From Camarhynchus parvulus (Eukaryota; Chordata; Aves; Passeriformes; Thraupidae), in contig NC_044571.1 in NCBI RefSeq assembly GCF_901933205.1, positions 58,713,994-58,777,993 of the forward strand: a stretch of DNA of 64,000 bases, in the 5' to 3' direction. The position numbers and the translations under genes are program-made. Shown one piece after another: positions 13,701 through 26,308 of the stretch (position 1 is the stretch's first letter; each line of letters starts with the position of its first letter). The notes under the pieces were generated by a model. The model saw nothing but the letters and a program-made list of their open reading frames with translations. It searched no databases and had not been told where the DNA came from.

Positions 13701-16700
13701 TCTGGTATACCCTAGAGGGTTTTCTCACCATGTGAAGAGAGAAATAAATTTTATAGGCAATACATCCTTCCCATAAAATACCTGAACTACCTCATTTTTA
13801 TCTGAGCAATGATGCAAGACAGAAGGAGCTGGCCACTTACACCACATATGGTATCACTTCTGAGGAAATCTCTTTTTCAGGTACTATCATTATCCCTAAA
13901 TTTCTACATTTAAGAAGCACCTGGCCATTCTATGTAAATGTTGATGATGGGCTCAGCTATGGCAGTTATCAGTACACTGTAATGAAAGTGAAGTCTTCGA
14001 GTGGCTAAAATGAATCTGATGAATATTTAGTCTGGATGAGGAAATCAAAAACTAAAAATAGCAATATTCAAGGATCGGAAATTCCTGGAAATATGGAAGC
14101 ATTGATCAAATCACTCTAGATTCAAAAATTGTAGAAAAGCATTGAAAAAGATCTCTCATTTTTTTAGTGCTTTCAAAGGATCTCAATAGTTGACTGGGAT
14201 GCCAGTGTAGGAGAAATACATAAACCTCAGAATATACCTTTTGCAAAGAACTTGCATTCAGAGAGACAGCCAGAAGTGAGAAAAGAAAAATGAGATACTG
14301 GGGAATAAAAAATTGTACTTCTGACACTTCTATCACCCCTAGATCTGTCTGGACATGATAGTGAGACAAATTTTAATGACATGATTGAAAAAAAAGAGAA
14401 ATGACCAAATATGGGAAATGATTATGGGAAGTACATCCTAATCATAAAGATAGTAGAAGAAATCAGGCATTTTATTAAAAATCTGTTTGAGGCTGGTTTT
14501 GTGTACCAATCAATAACAGGTGTCAACTACTCTTTACTGAATGTAAAGATCATTTGTGGGGTGGGGAAGGATCGTGGAAGGGTTTTGAAGGTGATGCCAA
14601 GCAGCTTGTGTTTGAGGTGTCAGAAAAGCAGTAGTTAGTGAAGGAAGGTGTGGAGAGAGGTGAAATGGTTGAAGTGACAGGCCAGGAAAATGATCTTTGC
14701 AGAAGCTGAGCAAGATTGCATTTGTCAAAGGAGGAAGGAAAAAAGGGTGTTTCAGAAGCTGAGACATGAGATACTTCAGCTGTGGAGATGGATAGCAAAG
14801 CCACTTCTTAGATGTGGTCTGTAAAAAGAATCTGTGAAAACTAGACTTTACATGAAAGGGAGGATTTAGAAAGTGGATTCAATCAAACAGGATAATCGTC
14901 ATTCTAGATGTCACCATTACCCAAGGAAAAATTCTTCCAAAACAAAAATGGCTGACTTTTCAATAACCAGTGACTGTTCATCACTATAAAGTCCCTTTGG
15001 AATATACTTAGCTTTGCTGGGTTTCTATATTCTGGTTTTCTGCATTTCTATTTCCTCTATCACTATTTTTCCTTCCTTTGTCATCACTTTTAAAGAATAG
15101 TCAGATTCAAAGTATGAGTGATTTGCAGTGCTTGTGCATGATAAAAAGCAGTTTTATGATGAAAAACTTAAGCACTTTCTAGCAAACACATAATTTAGGG
15201 CTGAGTGCTGATGCCATAGCTTTGCAGCCAGGAGTTCAGTCACTGACATCTCAGGTGAATAGCAACAGGAAGTTCTAGATCCTTCCTGTGTGCAGTAGCA
15301 TTTGATGTTTAATACTTCAGGAGACATCAGAATCTTTGATAGTAGGCACTGAATCAATTGTGTAATGGTGTCCAAGAGGCTTACCTAGATAGATTTTAAG
15401 CCCAGAGGCATGTGATCTGAAAATCACTGGGAACCAGCACTGCTGTTTATAATGAGCAGGAAGTTATTTGGATAACAGATCTACTAATTTCATTCAGATA
15501 CTCAGAATGATCAGAATATCACAAAAACAAAATCTATCAGCTTTTAATACAGTTACTGGAATCTTGGGCACATGTGCATGAGTAAAACACAAAGTAAACC
15601 CAAATAATTACATGAATTTTCCATAAGGTTTAAAAGGGTTTTAGTGACATCTTCAAGAGTCCGAGGTCTCCCTGATACTTATTTATGTCTCTCTACCATG
15701 AACTGTGATTTTATACCAGAACAACACAGCAGTCCTATTTAGATTGGATTCCTGTCCAAAACTTGCCATACACATTTTCATATGATATAATTCTGCAGCA
15801 ATTTGTAACATTTTTCATTAGCATTTAGATATAACTGTGCGTTTAATTTCTGAATTGTCAAATGAAACAAACTATATTAATACTTCATGTTCCTCTTCTT
15901 TCACAGCCCTTTATGTGCTGGCCCTCGACAAAATGTGACAGAGAAAAAAAGGAGATTATTAAAGGGAAGCATCAAGGACTATTTTATTTTCCAAATGGCA
16001 TGAATATCCAGGGGACTGTTGTTTTAAAAAGGGCTTATTTTTCACCAAAACTTCTAATAATATTGTTAACCAGCTTTGTGTAGTATTTAATTCTGGGTTA
16101 CATAGTTTATCAACAATGGGAAAACCAAAATTTTTAGGTCAAACTGTTTGGTGACTACATAGAGAGATTGATGCATAGCTGTCACTAGCAGCCCTGTTTT
16201 ATAAATGATATTCTTCTGGAAAAAGCTCCAATTTTTCATATTAATTGAATGAATACTACTGAGGATATCAAACTTCAAGTACTACTGAAATATACTACTT
16301 CAAATTTCAGCACAAAACTCTGAATTCAGATCTGCTTTTGGGCAGAGGCCTTGTTCCACTTTAGTATTTCTAGGTGGAAATTTTAAGTATTGCAGTACTT
16401 CCTGGAGTATCTTCATACCTTGTAATATTATATGAACAAAGTGGGTCTCAGATCTTGTTGGGTCTCTGGAAGGAAGACCAATAGACCAAGCCAACAGTCT
16501 AGGCGTATTTATTCACTGAAAAAGTGTCTTGAAAAAAATGCTTAATTCTGTTCTGGGACATATCCATAAAACAGTTGAGTTTCTTACAGAGCAGTTCACC
16601 TCTGCACTGATTAGATGACTAGCATAACATCAAGTCTGAGAAAGAGCATTCCCACTTTATTTAACTAAAATTCAAAGTATTGATTCAGATAAATTTCTGA

Positions 16701-19012
16701 GTTATCTATCTAAATATCAGTGACAGCTAGAGGAATAAATAAAGTAAAGGATTTATTTTCTAGACCAGTCCATATTAAGGAAATCATTTACCTAAAAGTA
16801 ATTTTTATTGTGTAAGGGTGAGAAGGAGAAAATTCTTACTCTGTTTTTAGAAGGAGTCAGGAAAAAAATAACAGCATTTCTCCAGCCTGAAGAGAAGAAT
16901 TTGACCCAAATACTTTGAATCTTAATCCATTCTTTGATCATTGACTAAATTCCTCATTACAAGTGATCGTGTCTGCATTTGTCTGAGGAATGCTTGGGAT
17001 TCCCTGTTCCAGCATTCCACAGAAAGATTTTTATTCCGTTCTATATTTTTATTTTATTAGCACATAAATATGCAACACTACTCTAAGTTTTAGTTGAGAA
17101 TACAAGATTTTTTTATCATCTTCCACAGCAGTTGTGTTCTAGAAAATGCCCCCAGTTGCCAACATTGAAAAAAGATGAAAGTCAGTCATTCCAGTTCATG
17201 CAGTGTAATATAAAGTGACTGGGTGTTCTCTCTATTGAATGAAATAACACTGGGGCAGAGAAGGAACTATGTTCCTATGTGACATGACATAATTCAAGTG
17301 ATATGCTTCTAAAATCCATCCTTTAGTTATTTTCTTGGGTGTTTTGTGCAGAAGGAGCAGATTGGTTTGGGGTTTGGTTTGTGAGGGTTTGAGATTTTTT
17401 CTGAAGTTTTTAAAATCTTTCATGTCAGCATGGTTTCTATACTTTTGAAAAGGATAGTGGAGCTGGGGTGAGAAATTATATGTATTTCCTTCTTATATTT
17501 AAACTGCTTTGACTTTATCTTCAGTCCTTTTTTGATCTTTTGACATGCATCTCTCCTGACTTGCCTGATATCTATTCTAAGCAGTGAAATGATTGATCAC
17601 AAAGTATTTCAAATATGTGGTGTTTGGAGAATGTAATATCTAATACTCTCTTAATAAAACCAATACACACTACACAGGTTTTATCTGACACTAATGCATT
17701 TTTAAATCCTCAGACTCATCAATATGATTGTGGCTAAAATACTACTAAAATGTATTTGGCACTCCCTCCTCATGTAGCTGGCAGGAGTAGGCTGTACACA
17801 GACCTTCATTTGGTCTTCATTTTCCTCTGCCTATTTTTGCAGATGAGTCAACCTTTGATGCTGACTGAGAGTAGAGCTGGCAATGGCTGGGCCCAGATGC
17901 CACACTCGGGGCTCCAAGTCCTGAACAGAAGGATTTGTAGCTGGCTGCTGCCATGTGCTACTTTAGATTCACTGTCTATAACCTGGAGGGTTTATATATA
18001 ATTTGCCTGCTGCTGCCTTGGTCATTGGTATCCATGAGACGTTCAGTGTTGCCTGGCTAAGACTGAGCCTTCAGTCCACAGCTTGTGCATGTCCAGCTTT
18101 GTGCTCTACATTTTCCACTCCTGTCACACAGCAAATGTGTGCACTGGGTGGAAGAATAATTCTCATGCCAAACATGCACACAAGCAGCGGACAGAAAGTT
18201 TCTCAGGAAACAGAAAATTCTGTGAAGTCTTTCCATAGAGTCACACATTTTAGATGTCTGAATGCAAGTCATTTCTTCCAAAACAAATCTTTGTGCCAGT
18301 ACAGTAATTCAGGTTGAGGATCTATAAATCTCCTTGATGTAAATAATTTTTTTAAGGAGGTTGATATTCACCTTTTTGAATGACTACATAAGACAAAGAT
18401 AAAAAAGAAGACGCTTTCTTTATAATCAAAGAAGTTATTGATTCTGAAATAGGCAAGTTGGAAAAATAGCCAAAGGTTTCTCTAATGCAATCTTACAAGA
18501 ACTTCAAAATACATAATACCTCTTTGAGTTAACTGGGTATCTAATAATTTCTCCACATGTGCATCAGTTACCACCAGCAACCACCATATATATAAAAATT
18601 ATTGCAAAAATAAACCGTGCTTTTATGGAGATTATATAATTGTGTTATCAGGGAGATTAGGGACAAGGCGATCATATATTTTGCTATTAGTATGTTCAGT
18701 GCAGTCCTATATTCAGTACAATTAAAGTCCTATTTGTTTTGGTTTTTTTGTTTTTCCCCAAGTCTCCTAATCAGGTTCTTTTAGTAGATTTGATTGTGCA
18801 AATAATGCTCCCAATTATGTTTGTAGTAAGACGTAGACACTGGAGTAAAAGACAAAGAAGGAGGCCCTAGATTTGTGAAATGGAGCATTCTATGGAGGAA
18901 AGAGGCAGCACAGGAAAAGAGGCATTATCAAGTGAAAATCTGTAAGAACGACTTAAAAGTTGAATAAAGCCCTGTGGGATGTAGCAGTGAAGGCCAAAGG
19001 AATAGAAATTAA
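10706..19012. other. long AT-rich non-coding stretch, nothing assigned
   Basis: About 8.3 kb without a recognisable repeat or exon. Minor structures: a short imperfect tandem of ATATGCTTATC at about 13,468-13,494, and a G/A-rich strand bias at about 14,550-14,760. A pyrimidine-rich acceptor-like site sits at about 15,886-15,906 ahead of a 59-codon open stretch with no recognisable product. About 17,860-18,300 is slightly GC-richer. I see no RNA gene. Confidence 0.5.
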
Positions 19013-19761
19013 ATAAGTTTGCCAGTGACACCAAACTGGGAGGAGTTGTCGATGCTCTCAAGGGCAAAGAGGCCCTGCAGAGAGATGTGCACAAATCAGA
19101 GGCCTGGGCAATCACCAAGCATTTGAAGTCCAACAAGGGCAAGTTCCGGATTCTGCACCTGGAATGGGGCAACTCTGGATGTACAGACAGACTGGGGAAT
19201 GAGAGGCTGGAGAGCAGTGCCATGGAAAGGGATCTCGGGGTCTTGGTCCATGGTAAGTTGAACATGAGTCAGCAGTGCCCTGCAGCCAGGAGGGCCAGCC
19301 TTGTCCTGGGGGCATCAGGCACAGCAGCACCAGCAGGCAAGGGAGGGGATTGTCCTGCTATGCTCTGGGCTGGGGCAGCCTCACCTCAAGGCTGTGTGCA
19401 GTTTTCGGTGCCACAATATGTGAAAAACCTTAAACTGTTAGAGAGTGTCCAAAGGAGGGCCACGACAGCGGTGAATGGCCTTGACGGGAAACTACAAGGA
19501 CCAGCTGAGGTCATTTGGTCTTTTCAGCCTGGAGGAGACTGAGGGGAGACCTCTTCCTCATGAGGGGAAGAAAAAGGGCAAATACTCATCTCTTCACTCT
19601 CTGACCAGTACCAGGACTCTGAGTTCAAGTCTTTGGACAGTGCTCTCAAGGCACTTCGGGTGATTCTTGGTGTGTCCTGTTTAGGGCTAGGAACTGGACC
19701 TGGTGATCTTGATGGTTCCCTTCCAACTCAGCATATTCTATGATTTTATGATTTTATGATC
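19013..19761 (+). mobile_element. CR1 LINE fragment (end of reverse transcriptase plus 3' UTR)
   Basis: The plus strand encodes the last part of a CR1 ORF2 protein followed by the CR1 3' untranslated region. It starts in the reverse transcriptase near KFASDTKLGG, where the family normally has KFADDTKLGG. The first catalytic aspartate is thus replaced by serine, and the copy could not be active. Downstream residues recognisable as CR1 include the AWAITKHLKSNKGKFRILHL stretch, ERDLGVLVHGKLNMSQQC, and LESVQRRAT before the end of the homology. The 3' end has the usual TTGGACAGTGCTCTCA and CTTCCAACTCAG words and finishes in tandem ATTCTATGAT/TTTATGAT units, the hallmark of CR1. The element is truncated at the 5' side, as nearly all CR1 copies are. 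The open frame at 19,087-19,542 and its antisense ORF (18,867-19,265) are relics, not host genes. Confidence 0.93.
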
Positions 19762-21408
19762 TCTGTCCCTTGGCAAAAACTGCAAAATCCTGAGGTGTCT
19801 GGCTCCACAAAGAAATGGCTCAAAAAGCTTTTGCTTTCCCTCATGTTCATAATATGATGTCTGATACATTTTCCATAGCATACTAGAGGTAACTAAACTA
19901 CTACTCAGTGATATGAACAACATAGGACCAAAATTTCTGCCATGAGACAGTATTTTCCATGCTGATGCCCAGTATTTTGAATAAAAAATACATTGAACAA
20001 AATGCTCAGTATAAATTTGACAGCAGGTATAATTATTTTTCTGGTTCAGACAAAGAATAGTTATTTAACAAGAATTTTGACCAAATTCAATGACTTCCCT
20101 AAAGAGTAGCCCATAAGAAATCTTATTTGCATACATTAGATTAGCTGTCTTTGCTTTACATGATGGTGTCAAAGAAATCAGATCCTTTCTTCAGCTTGTC
20201 ACAAAATCCAAATTGATATTATGCCATATATTCTGTTATTAGCTATTACTTTATTTGTAGCTCAAGACCCTAAAAACAGATAGGATTTAAATACAGAACT
20301 GAATGGTTGCATTAACCACTTTATATGGTTTTCAATCAGATAATCTGTATCAGATATAGAGATAGAGAAAGACATAGAAGGAATATGAGGAGTATGATAG
20401 GCAGCCTGGAATTTCAGTACTGCAGCTGGTATTTTGTAAGCATCACAGCAAAAGGAGATTTAAAGGAGGTATTAAAGTAGAATAGCAAAGAAGCTTATCT
20501 GATTGATTTTGTCTTTTTCTTTCCTCTTTCACTTCAGTTTACATGAGGCGCAATATCATTAAGATCTGTGAAAAGGAGTTTTCAGAACCATTACACATAA
20601 TATATGCATATGGCAAAGCTGAAAAATGAATACTTGTGAACAGTAACAATACATGGGCTGTTAGTGCTTGTCTTGCCTGTGCACATCCAACAGCTGTACT
20701 GCAGAGCAGCACTAATTAATTCAGAATCATTCAATGCATCTTCAACTGCTATAGCTAACATGAATGTTAGTCATTCTTCTTGATGATGCCGTTGAAGGCA
20801 ATGGTGAGGGTTAATTATTGCTGTCTGAAATATATCTGTCCAGAAATAATTTGGCTGTATAATGCTTAGAATGTAAAATCAGGTTTTTTTCAGATGAGTT
20901 GTTTGGTGAGTCAACACTGTCTGAAAAATAGAAACTTTTTAACATAAACAAATACAAGAACATTTCTCAAATAGTGTCCATTTATTCTCATGTGCCTATT
21001 CTTAGGTGTCTCTTTTTCTAATTTTGAAGCTTTTGGTAATTTTTTTGTTCCTTTTTTTTTTTTTCTTTAGGATGTGTGTTCCATCTGCAAGCTACAGAGA
21101 AAACACTGAGGAGTCCATTCATTCTTTTTTCTTATGACTCATTATGGTTGTTGATATGGATTAGAAGAATGCAATCTGAAATAATGGGTTTTTCTGTTAT
21201 TGTACAACAGGAATGCTATATTTTCAAAATGTAAGAATTGCAGAATTTTGAAGAACTCTGTCAGGCTCAAATATATGACATGGCATATAATACAAAGGGC
21301 ATGTAACATCAGTCATTTTCAGAATTACTTCAAATAGCTCTAGTCCATGCTTTTTTAACACAGAATTTCATTTTAACCTTTAAGGATATGTATGTGGCCT
21401 GTATTTAG
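19762..21408. other. AT-rich non-coding DNA, nothing recognised
   Basis: No repeat family or exon recognised. A 13-T run lies at about 21,052-21,064. Confidence 0.55.
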
Positions 21409-21531
21409 ATACATACATACATATTTGCTGGTATGTTTACATAATTGTGTGTGTGTCTGTGTGCATGCCCAGCTATGTGTGTGTGTGTGTGTGTGTGTGC
21501 ACACATACATGCATGCACACATATGTGTATA
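21409..21531. repeat. compound (ATAC)n / (TG)n microsatellite with a 58-bp alternating pyrimidine-purine run
   Basis: ATAC units occupy about 21,409-21,424, a first GT/TG stretch lies at about 21,446-21,464, and a pure TG run lies at 21,476-21,499. From 21,474 to 21,531 every base alternates pyrimidine and purine without a break, through TG, CA, CATG and TA steps. Such sequence is prone to left-handed Z-DNA under supercoiling. The ORFs crossing it are low-complexity artefacts. Confidence 0.95.
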
Positions 21532-23415
21532 GATTTGCATATCTTCATGTTTACTTCTCTGACTCATGAGAGGATAGATATTCCCTGTCAGCTTTGGCCT
21601 CCTTATTTCTGGTGTACCATAAACATATTAGAAAACTAGTGTTCCTCATGAAAAAGAAGCCAAAAAGACACAAAAAGCTGGTAGAGCTAGCACAGCCCCA
21701 AAAACAATCTACTGCATATAAGGAAACTTCAAACTTGTTGCCACCTAACAGATCTCCTGGTCAGATTCCTACAAGCTAGGAAGAGATACAGATACAAATC
21801 CAAGAGTATGTATGACACCAGATCAAATCTTCTCAGACTCAAACAAGTGTAAAACAATACCTTGAAATGCAAAAAGTAGGCCATCAAGTTTTCTTTCTTT
21901 TATTATTGAGTTGTCAACTTGTCATTTCTAGGGAGATTTCTGCTGTTTTCTCTTTAGAAGCCTTTTTCCTTTTTGGAGGCCAGTCTTTTTAATGCACCTA
22001 ATACAATAAAAAGTCTAGTTTTCTTTCACAGTAAGAGTAAACTGCCTTCAAAGTCAAATTGGGTTAAATCAAGTTTGATGAAGAACAACATGTGTACTTG
22101 CAGGGTTCTTAAGAATGGGTAAATATGAACCCAGAACTAAACCTGTCTCATGAGGGAATCTTGTGAAATGTTTGTGAATTTTGTAGAATCCTGAAGGGCA
22201 GGCCTTTGCACATCTGAGAAGTTAGCCTCAGTGACTAGCCAATGCTTTCATGAAGATGCTTTCAACATACTCAAGAAGTTCTATACTTACAAAGGAGTTT
22301 AATTGAGAAGGAAAAATGTGAAAAATGTAAACAAAATGAACAGTGATGTTGAACATTGCATGCTGTCATTTTCTATTCCAATATAAAGTTGAATCACAGG
22401 ATATTTTAGTTCTACTGCAAGAAAAAAATTTCAAAAGTCCTAAATGAAAATAACATCAACAAAAAGGCAGAAAAAAAAAAACCAAAAAGTCCCTGAAGAA
22501 CCCATGTCTCAAACCAATTAGGGTTTTAAAAATAAATATTCCAAACTTTAAAGGGAAAAGGAGGGGAAATTCAGATGAAGATTGAAGAAGGTGGTTGATT
22601 AGATGTAACTAAAGGCAGAGCCGTTCTGTGAATGGGAAATAGAGACAGAGGTGTACTGAGAAGCATCACCTGAGAATGCCAAAAGCAGCAAAACTCTGAA
22701 TTAGAAGAGCCACAGAATAAAGCAGAGCAGTACCACAGCCCATCCACAGTTGCTTAAGAGAGCCTTTTAGAAATGCTCTCAGCTATCTCTCAGGCCAGAG
22801 GTGATACAGATTGTTCCACAAGAAGCCAACAGAGACAAGCATAGTTCAGGACTATTATTTTGTGCTTAAAACATATCTAAAACATTGTTGCCAGCTGATC
22901 CATAACTGCCTTCTGAATGTTTTCCAAAATACTACACAAGCCAAAATAATTGTTTGATTTGCAAGTCACCACTCCTACGCTGCTTGTTGACTGCCTAAAG
23001 CTCCAGATCATGGAACTGGTGCAAGAGAGAGGGGTGAAAGAGATGTCAAGTCCTTGCTGCTGATACTCCTGGGAGAAGAATCTTGTTCCATTTCTTGTGT
23101 TAAAGGTGGCAGGAACTACCAGCAGTAGGTGCTGATTATTTTGTGGGGACTCTGACTAAGAGTGTGATTGCTCAGTGAAAACAGGGGAATTATCAAGTGG
23201 ATTAAATTTTGGAATAGATATAAATGTTTACACTTTAATACAGCTAAATATTGCAGCCACCACTTCACACATAATCAGTTGGTTAAATCAAAATCTGTGC
23301 TAGGGAGACAATTTACTAATTGTTTAAATCATATAAGTACTTCTGGATAATAATGGAGTAATTTTTTTTTAATCCTGTGTAAGGAAAGAAGATTTATTTA
23401 AATCTTTCTATAAGG
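21532..23415. other. non-coding DNA, nothing recognised
   Basis: Two somewhat less AT-rich intervals (about 22,610-22,860 and 22,970-23,160) carry no recognisable family or coding signal. Confidence 0.5.
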
Positions 23416-23580
23416 AAACCATAGAAATCATAGAAAGAGTATTATTGAAAGGAACCTTAAATGTTCCTCTAGTTCTTACCCCCTCACCATGACCAGGGAC
23501 ATCACCTACTAGATCATGTTGCTCAGAGTACTGTCCAACCTGGCCTGGAACACTTCCATTGACAGAGCCTTTACAACATT
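23416..23580 (-). mobile_element. short CR1 LINE 3' end
   Basis: On the plus strand this begins with the reverse complement of a CR1 tail (AACCATAGAAATCATAGAA). It continues with the inverted 3' UTR, including GACCAGGGACATC and the phrase around GTTGCTCAGAGTACTGTCCAACCTGGCCTGGAACACT, which matches the usual CR1 order. Sequence is well diverged, with no coding part retained. The 5' truncation point near 23,580 is approximate. Confidence 0.85.
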
Positions 23581-26247
23581 TACAAATTATATTTTTGATG
23601 CATAGAAGTTACATTTTTATTTTGAGAATTGAGTGTACAGGTAAATTAACACCGATCATAGTAGAAGTTCCATATTTTTTGTGAAAACATACCAAACCAA
23701 AATGTAACCAGAGAAGGTAATGAAATTAAATATTACTTTTTTGTCCAAATTACAAACATATTTATTAACCACCACAGAGTGAATCAAGGAGATGTGTGTC
23801 CTGGTGTATAATGAAGTTTTACAACTGTCTTGAAATCGAATTCTAATCCTTATCTCTTCTTGGAGTTGCATTTTAATAGGTAGTATTATTGACATTAACA
23901 GGAATTGATGTCTAGCTGGTCAAATAGCATTAAACAGACATAGCGGATGACTAAAATCTTATTTGGATTACCTTATTTTTCTCAGCTTTAGTGTGGCTAC
24001 CATTAATAATCTTAGCATAATTCTAATTATATTTAATTCTTTAGCTTTTTAGAACCCCATTTCCTAAAGTCACATAAAATATCAGCTTTAAAATAATAAG
24101 AAAATAATTTCTAATTTTTGTATTTGAGAAGAAGGTATTAATAACTCAAATAAATTCTGAAGATCTGCAGGACAATAGATCTCCAAAATTATTCTTTAAA
24201 CACTTTGTGATAATAAATATACCTTAAAATCTTTTTGCATCCAATTCATGATTCTAAGAAAATTATGTTTGGATTAGTTCAATCATAAATTGCCAGTTGC
24301 TATATTAGCAACTAGCAGGCTGAAAATCACAATATCTATGACATTAAAAATTTCAGGATCTTAGATAAATAACAAGATACTTTTGAGACTATATATGAAA
24401 GCCAATATCTTCAAAAAGATATTTTTGAAAAGTTTCAAGCAGAAGTTTGAAGCTTTTTTCAGAAGAGAACAAAAGACACTTTGATCTCCAGATGATGCTT
24501 CTATCAGTAGTAGCTACAAAAAAAATGATTATACAAATAGCATATTTCATTATTGTGACATAGCAGTAGCAGAATTATTTTACATGTCTGTTATAACTAA
24601 AGACAAATTGTAAAAAGAGAATGTAAAATATAATTTTTGAAACTTTCAAAAGAATTTTTATGGAATTTTAGGATAGTTATTTATTCTCAGGAAGAATTTT
24701 CTTCCTTATTTTTCCAGAAGGAATTTCTCTGGGAAGAAGAAATTTTTATTCCACTGCACAACTATCTTGTGCAAAACTATTTCATCTCGTGACCAATTTA
24801 TAAGCTGTAGGTGACTACCATAGATAACACTTAGAGGTAGCTGAAGGTCTCTCTTAAGTTCAATATTTAAGAGCCAAGACAGACTTAAGCTCAACATTAC
24901 CTCTTTTTATAAATAGAAAAATTCCATCCTAAATTGTTCTCCTACTGCTTCAAGAATTACGTGCAACTCTTCTGTTAGTAAAAAGATTTAGGAATATAGC
25001 TCTCTGCATGCTGAGATGAAGATTTGCCACTAAAGTCTAATTTGATTTATCAATCAGCCAATTAGTATATTATTAAAAATTCACTGCAGGGTCAATCTTT
25101 TGTTGATTTACATAATTAAGTTATCTGCTTTCTAAGCTAGGGTGCTTGGTAGGCCAAATTCCACCCTCCCCTTTCTACACAACTTTACAGCAAGGGGCTG
25201 TCTCATGGACTTTGGCAGAAATACTCACATAAGTAACATGCCTCATAAATATCATTGTCTACGAAACAAGAGCAGCACAATAGAATGTTTCTAGAAAGAC
25301 CTTAATTTCCATAAAGGTATTAAATAAAGAAGGGCCTGAACACAAAGGAGGAAGAGGCTTTCTTTTCTCCAGGTAGATTCAAGTTAATGTGTGATGCTAT
25401 GCAATAATATCAGTTTGTAATTTTAGATTCTAGCTACTGTTCATGACAGCTAATGTGAAACTTAATTTGAAATTGTTGGCCAGAAATGAGACTTTCAGAA
25501 GAGTGAAGGTATAAAGGTATGATGGAGAAATTATATAAAATGTGAATCATGCAGAATTTAATACAAGTACTTAAAGACATATGGGACTAACAGAGAAATA
25601 TCTTTTATTTTGAGACATCTGGAACTCCTCTTAAATCTTGAAATATTATTTTTGCTCAGTTCCATGTAAATTGAAACTGTAATAGAAGCTTCCATAAAGT
25701 TCAACAAAATTTCAAGGGATCAGAAACTTCATTTTCTAAAGCTTAAAATACCAGATCCAGCAAATTCATTGTTTTGTGTATGTTCCAGAGCTTTCAGTGG
25801 AAACAAAGTATGATAAACACTAAACACTTCAGAAAACTGTCTCCACAATAACTATGTCAGGTCTTTGCTGGTGGATCTCACCTGCTAAAGATGAACAAAA
25901 CATATTGATGCCAAGAAGTAGTGAGTATGGTGAAAAAATACCATACAAAGAGATGTAAGTTCATCAGAAATTTATGAAATGCACTGAAGACTTCTTTATT
26001 TTTTTATTAAATGCAGACTTTTGCAAACCTTGATGATCAGATGGCTTTCAAATCACAAGGTGTACTGTAAATACCCATTAACAGGGATGATAAATTGAAA
26101 ACAAGCATGTTTCTTTGGGTTTTGTGCTATTTGTAAATGAGATACTTGAGGAAATAAACTTTTAGTAGAAAAGTCTTTTAAATACTGAGATATTCAGGAA
26201 ACAATAATTAGTTTCTCCAATGAATCATATCAAAGAGCTACCTTTGG
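23581..26247. other. very AT-rich non-coding DNA
   Basis: Nothing assigned. About 25,020-25,160 has several TAAT and CAATCA homeodomain-type words in a compact, repeat-free segment, which could be a conserved element, but conservation cannot be judged from one sequence. Confidence 0.5.
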
Positions 26248-26308
26248 TTAATGGTTGGACTCCATGATCTTAGAGATTTTTTCCAATGTAAGAAATTCTA
26301 TGATTCCA
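26248..26308 (+). mobile_element. very short CR1 LINE 3' terminus
   Basis: Only the last 60 bp or so of a CR1 is recognisable: GGTTGGACTCCATGATCTTAG, then TTCCAATGTAAG, then a terminal AAATTCTATGATTCCAG. This order is diagnostic of the plus-strand 3' end of CR1. The copy is short and diverged. Confidence 0.75.

Noticed and set aside
15886..16083. Acceptor-like pyrimidine tract and AG before a 59-codon open stretch
   Set aside because: No matching donor is found at the end of the open stretch, and the peptide is unremarkable. It is weaker than the 37.8-kb case.
18867..19265. 132-codon minus-strand ORF
   Set aside because: Mostly antisense to the CR1 fragment starting at 19,013. Its residues match no protein, while the plus strand matches CR1 reverse transcriptase.
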